This document shows positions 34,160 to 36,902 of a stretch of DNA of 36,902 bases, one piece after another. This DNA comes from Clostridiaceae bacterium (lineage in GTDB: Bacteria; Bacillota; Clostridia; Saccharofermentanales; DTU023). The stretch's first letter is position 1; every line of letters starts with the position of its first letter. The position numbers were made by a program, and so were the translations under genes. The stretch covers positions 1-36,902 of the forward strand of contig DUVN01000003.1 of NCBI GenBank assembly GCA_012841015.1, read 5' to 3'. The notes beneath the pieces are model-generated. The model was not told the origin of the DNA. It did no database searches and worked only from the letters and a program-made list of their open reading frames with translations.

Positions 34160-35578
34160 TTAAACTTCTTCGTGTTTTGCTTTGAGGTATTCGTCAATTG
34201 AGGCTGCTGCCTGTTTGCCTGCGCCCATTGCCAAGATAACAGTGGCAGCGCCGGTGACAGCGTCACCGCCGGCCCACACGCCCTCTTTCGATGTAGCGAG
34301 TGTATCATCGACAATGATGCCGCCCCATGAGTGGCAATTCAAATCAGGCGTTGTGTCACGGAGTAATGGGTTAGGCGATTGCCCGATGGCGACAATCACT
34401 GTATCGAGTTCGATGTCGAATTCTGAGCCGGGAATGGCGACAGGACGTCGACGTCCAGAGGCGTCCGGCTCACCAAGTTCCATGGAGATGCACCGTATAC
34501 CAGTGACCCAGCCTGCGTCATTGCCTAATATTTCGACAGGGTTTGAGAGGAGTTTGAAGATTATGCCCTCGTCTTTGGCATGCTCTACTTCCTCAAGCCT
34601 TGCAGGGAGTTCTTCTTCCGAACGTCGATAGATAATGTAGACTTCATCTGCGCCGAGACGTTGAGCCGAACGCGCGGCGTCCATTGCCACATTGCCTCCG
34701 CCAATGACAGCGACGCGTTTGCCGATGTTGATCGGTGTCGCTGCTTCTGGCCAGCGCCACGCCTGCATGAGGTTAACACGTGTCAGGAATTCGTTGGCGG
34801 AGTAGACTTGGTTGAGGTTCTCACCCTTGATGTTCATGAAGCTCGGCAATCCTGCGCCGCTACCGATGAAGATCGCTTCGAAGCCTTCTTCTTCCATAAG
34901 TTCATCGAGCGAAAAGACGCGACCAATGACCATATCGCATTTAATCTTGACACCAAGCTCGCTAAGCAGTTTTATCTCACTCTGCACGAGTGCTTTCGGC
35001 AGACGGAACTCGGGGATGCCATACATGAGAACACCGCCAGCGACATGGAATGCTTCAAAAACCGTTACGTCGTAACCGAGCTTGGCCAGATCGCCAGCAC
35101 ACGTCAATCCTGCAGGTCCAGATCCCACAATGGCCACTTTTCTATGATTGCATGGAGGGGGGACAAGCTTATCTTTCGCATTCTCTAAGTACCAGTCAGC
35201 AACAAAACGCTCAATACGTCCGATACCGACGGCTTCATGCTTGATCCCTCGGACGCAACGCGATTCACACTGTTTCTCCTGCGGGCAGACTCGTCCGCAC
35301 ACAGCAGGGAGGTTATTGGTCGATGACAAAATGCGGTATGCCTCGAGGAAATCGCCCTCGGCGACTTTCGCAATGAATTCAGGTATCCTAACGTTAACAG
35401 GGCAACCCTTGACGCATGGACGATGTTTGCACTGAAGACAACGCGTTGCTTCTTCCATTGCCATTTCTGCCGTGTAACCGAGCGCCACTTCACCGAAGTT
35501 GGAGCGTCTGATTTCCGCTGGTTGTTCCGGCATAGTCACTTTGACAGGAGACATATTTGGTTTTCTTTTCTCACCCAT
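34160..35578 (-). CDS. nfnB: NADPH-binding Fe-S flavoprotein, NfnB-like (GltD family)
   Basis: This 472-residue protein resembles the large subunit of the electron-bifurcating NADH-dependent ferredoxin:NADP oxidoreductase. Two [4Fe-4S] cysteine sets lie at the N-terminus: Cys47, Cys50, Cys55, Cys59, and Cys94, Cys98, Cys104, Cys108. The FAD site is GSGPAG at 152-157, and a second Rossmann motif, VIGGGNVAMDAARSAQRLG, lies near 290 for NADPH. It ends with the FAD-closing region GVWAGGDAVTGAATV. GGAGG lies 6 nt before the ATG, and the gene overlaps nfnA by 8 bp. The pairing with nfnA supports Nfn. SudA (sulfide dehydrogenase) or a lone glutamate synthase small subunit are the alternatives, and no glutamate synthase large subunit gene is nearby. 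Confidence 0.88.
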   Translation of the reverse strand: MGEKRKPNMSPVKVTMPEQPAEIRRSNFGEVALGYTAEMAMEEATRCLQCKHRPCVKGCPVNVRIPEFIAKVAEGDFLEAYRILSSTNNLPAVCGRVCPQEKQCESRCVRGIKHEAVGIGRIERFVADWYLENAKDKLVPPPCNHRKVAIVGSGPAGLTCAGDLAKLGYDVTVFEAFHVAGGVLMYGIPEFRLPKALVQSEIKLLSELGVKIKCDMVIGRVFSLDELMEEEGFEAIFIGSGAGLPSFMNIKGENLNQVYSANEFLTRVNLMQAWRWPEAATPINIGKRVAVIGGGNVAMDAARSAQRLGADEVYIIYRRSEEELPARLEEVEHAKDEGIIFKLLSNPVEILGNDAGWVTGIRCISMELGEPDASGRRRPVAIPGSEFDIELDTVIVAIGQSPNPLLRDTTPDLNCHSWGGIIVDDTLATSKEGVWAGGDAVTGAATVILAMGAGKQAAASIDEYLKAKHEEV

Positions 35579-36446
35579 GGCGCACCTCCCCAGTCAGTCT
35601 GCAACGATGGCTTTCTTCTTTTTCCTTTTCTCTTTCTCTGTCATAAGCTTCTTGTTCGAGATATGCTTTCGAACGGCGAATAGCTTCATCGAAATCAACT
35701 AAGTGTGCATCAAAATCAGGTCCGTCGACACAGGAGAATTTGATCTCACCCCCAACCGTCAGACGGCAGCATCCGCACATGCCCGTACCATCGACCATAA
35801 TGGTGTTCATGCTGACGAGCGTATCAATTTCGTATGGTTTCGTGAGATTAGCAACGGCGCGCATCATGACGAGCGGTCCGATTGCAATGACTAGATCATA
35901 TTTTTCCCCAGCGTCTATGCGTTCCTTGAGAACATCAGTCACGAATCCTTTTCTACCATTTGATCCATCGTCTGTTGCCACATATAGATTGTCCGAGACT
36001 GCACGCATCTCATCTTCTAAGATGATGAGATCCTTCGTCCTAAACCCTGCGATGAAATCGACATGTGCGCCGATCTCGTGCAAGTATGTCGCCTGCGGAT
36101 AGGCGATGGCCGTGCCAAGTCCGCCACCGATAACGGCAACTTTTTTCCCTCCAAGGTGGTCAAGCTCCGACGGCCTGCCCAAGGGACCGACAAAACTAGC
36201 GATCGTTTCTCCAACTTGTTTCCTGCCCAACTGCATTGTCGATTTTCCAACCATTTGGAAAATAATCCTAACAGTTCCTTTTTCGGCATCCGTTCCGGCG
36301 ACGGTGAGGGGGACACGTTCCCCCAGTTCATCTACCCTAAAAATGATGAACTGTCCCGGAAGTGCTTTGCGCGCAATGGCGGGCGCCTCAATGTCTAACA
36401 TGATCGTTTCGCTGTTGAGAACTTCACGCGATACTATTTTGTTCAT
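35571..36446 (-). CDS. nfnA: Ferredoxin-NADP reductase-like subunit, NfnA-like
   Basis: This 291-residue protein is the small, NADH- and FAD-binding subunit of the Nfn pair, related to PyrK. The FAD part includes RVPLTVAG near 44-51 and the NAD part VIGGGLGTAIAYPQA near 105. The C-terminal [2Fe-2S] site shows Asp219 and Cys224, Cys227, Cys239 in the DGTGMCGCCR and CVDGPDF segments, the one-aspartate, three-cysteine pattern of this family. The ATG at 36446 is chosen because AAGGAG lies 10 nt upstream. An extension to 36500 has no ribosome binding site and no similarity. The charged tail (DREREKEKEES) is strain-like and variable. Dihydroorotate dehydrogenase subunit PyrK is unlikely given the nfnB partner. 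Confidence 0.88.
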   Translation of the reverse strand: MNKIVSREVLNSETIMLDIEAPAIARKALPGQFIIFRVDELGERVPLTVAGTDAEKGTVRIIFQMVGKSTMQLGRKQVGETIASFVGPLGRPSELDHLGGKKVAVIGGGLGTAIAYPQATYLHEIGAHVDFIAGFRTKDLIILEDEMRAVSDNLYVATDDGSNGRKGFVTDVLKERIDAGEKYDLVIAIGPLVMMRAVANLTKPYEIDTLVSMNTIMVDGTGMCGCCRLTVGGEIKFSCVDGPDFDAHLVDFDEAIRRSKAYLEQEAYDREREKEKEESHRCRLTGEVRHG

Positions 36447-36557
36447 GTCAGCGCTGCTCCTTTCATTTTTTGTTGGAAGCTCCGCAAATAGTAAGATCAA
36501 CCTAGTCTCACTATGTCGTGCGGAAAGTGTATAACGGTATACTAATCATAACACATG

Positions 36558-36579
36558 ACGTATGCTAGTCTGCATACGT
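36558..36579. promoter_or_regulatory. Operator-like palindrome upstream of nfnA
   Basis: ACGTATGC at 36558-36565 and GCATACGT at 36572-36579 are perfect 8-bp arms around 6 bases. A second inverted repeat (GTATA, ACGG, TATAC) lies at 36528-36541, where it could overlap a leftward promoter. They are about 112 and 82 bp before the nfnA start. The stretch 36447-36784 holds no gene. It contains these repeats and the hairpin at 36632. Confidence 0.45.
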
Positions 36580-36631
36580 ATTAGTCTCATTTTAAATGAT
36601 TTTTTATGCAAATACTATATTGTTGAACTAA

Positions 36632-36657
36632 AGGCTCATGGAACGAGCCTAGTTTTT
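36632..36657 (+). terminator. Small hairpin with T-run in the nfnA-rRNA gap
   Basis: AGGCTC at 36632-36637 and GAGCCT at 36645-36650 form a 6-bp stem with a 7-base loop, and five T follow at 36653-36657. No rightward gene ends nearby, so it may stop an unseen small transcript or insulate the rRNA promoter region. Confidence 0.45.
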
Positions 36658-36784
36658 GTAGTTTTGTGAAAAAGACGAACGTATGATAAAGATAGCGAAT
36701 AACAATCGAAAGAGAGACGCGAAATGGCTCTGGAGCAATGGATTCAGTTTTTTGTGCCACAAAAATACAATTTTAGAAAAGGAG

Positions 36785-36813
36785 TTGACAAGTGTGAAAA
36801 AGCTTGCTATCCT
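36785..36813 (+). promoter_or_regulatory. Strong rRNA-type promoter
   Basis: A consensus TTGACA at 36785-36790 and TATCCT at 36808-36813 are spaced by 17 bp. An inverted repeat (CTTGCTA at 36803-36809, TAGCAAG at 36813-36819) covers the -10 box. A GC-rich discriminator follows. With the leader downstream this is best read as the main promoter of a ribosomal RNA operon. Confidence 0.75.
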
Positions 36814-36902
36814 AGCAAGGCGCCTTTCGGGAGGAGGGTGTGTTGGACCTTGAAAATTGAACAGTGCGAACAAGACGGGACCTTGGATCTTGAGAGATTT
36901 AA
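36814..36902 (+). other. Pre-16S rRNA leader (start of an rRNA operon, cut by window edge)
   Basis: The sequence CCTTGAAAATTGAACAGTG at 36848-36866 resembles the conserved leader found before 16S genes in Bacillota (CTTTGAAAACTGAACA-like). GGACCTTG occurs twice, at 36845-36852 and 36878-36885. The window ends before any mature 16S sequence, so the rRNA gene itself is not shown. Its presence beyond the edge is inferred. Confidence 0.7.

Noticed and set aside
34580-35188. 202-codon open frame on the plus strand
   Set aside because: It is fully antisense to nfnB, whose motifs are unmistakable, and has no recognisable domain or ribosome binding site.
34160-36446. Glutamate synthase
   Set aside because: The GltD-like protein is paired with an NfnA-like subunit, and no large GltB subunit gene is present. 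NfnAB fits better.

Overview
The window reads as a chromosomal segment of a mid-GC Bacillota, most likely a fermentative member of the class Clostridia. The signs are SepF, a GlgC/GlgD pair, a type II pantothenate kinase, a pyrophosphate-type phosphofructokinase, MutS2, a family 4 uracil-DNA glycosylase, an NfnAB-like pair and strong GGAGG ribosome binding sites. I cannot name the genus. No transposase, integrase, phage gene or CRISPR array was seen. The coding sequences all look intact.

Layout. (1) 1-292: a 73-bp tandem repeat that probably runs off the left edge. An AT-rich palindrome (351-368) and a good sigma-A-type promoter (445-473) follow it. (2) 544-4907: an aconitase, NAD-type isocitrate dehydrogenase and citrate synthase operon, the oxidative TCA arm from oxaloacetate and acetyl-CoA to 2-oxoglutarate. 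Its codon use (many AGA and ATA codons) differs from the genes to its right, so it may have been acquired separately. (3) 5017-16503: a rightward run of DNA maintenance genes (udg, uvrB, dnaE, mutS2), with a phosphohexomutase and a phosphatidyltransferase among them. (4) 16618-24696: a glycogen locus (glgB, glgC, glgD, glgA and a GH13 glycosidase), with hairpins in front of glgC and glgA. It meets a leftward PPi-phosphofructokinase gene at a shared 13-bp-stem terminator. (5) 26073-28583: a leftward two-gene ABC exporter. (6) 28747-28943: a tRNA-Leu(GAG) with its own promoter and terminator. (7) 28981-34044: a PLP enzyme of the aluminium-resistance family, an HlyD-like anchored protein, yggS, sepF with its own promoter, and pantothenate kinase. 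(8) 34160-36446: leftward nfnA-nfnB. (9) 36447-36902: a regulatory stretch ending in an rRNA-type promoter and pre-16S leader, so a ribosomal RNA operon very probably starts just beyond the right edge.

How the genes may work together. The phosphohexomutase supplies glucose-1-phosphate to GlgC/D, GlgA and GlgB build glycogen, and the GH13 enzyme trims it. GlgC releases pyrophosphate, which the neighbouring phosphofructokinase could use. The TCA arm supplies 2-oxoglutarate for glutamate and makes NADH. NfnAB would exchange electrons among NADH, ferredoxin and NADPH. These links are inferred from gene content and position.

The least explained items are the repeat array with the compositionally distinct operon beside it, substitutions at key positions in GlgA (Lys15 to Ala) and in the MutS2 Smr domain (LDLRG to LILLG), and several perfect inverted repeats upstream of metabolic genes. 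I did not find a convincing new multi-gene system.
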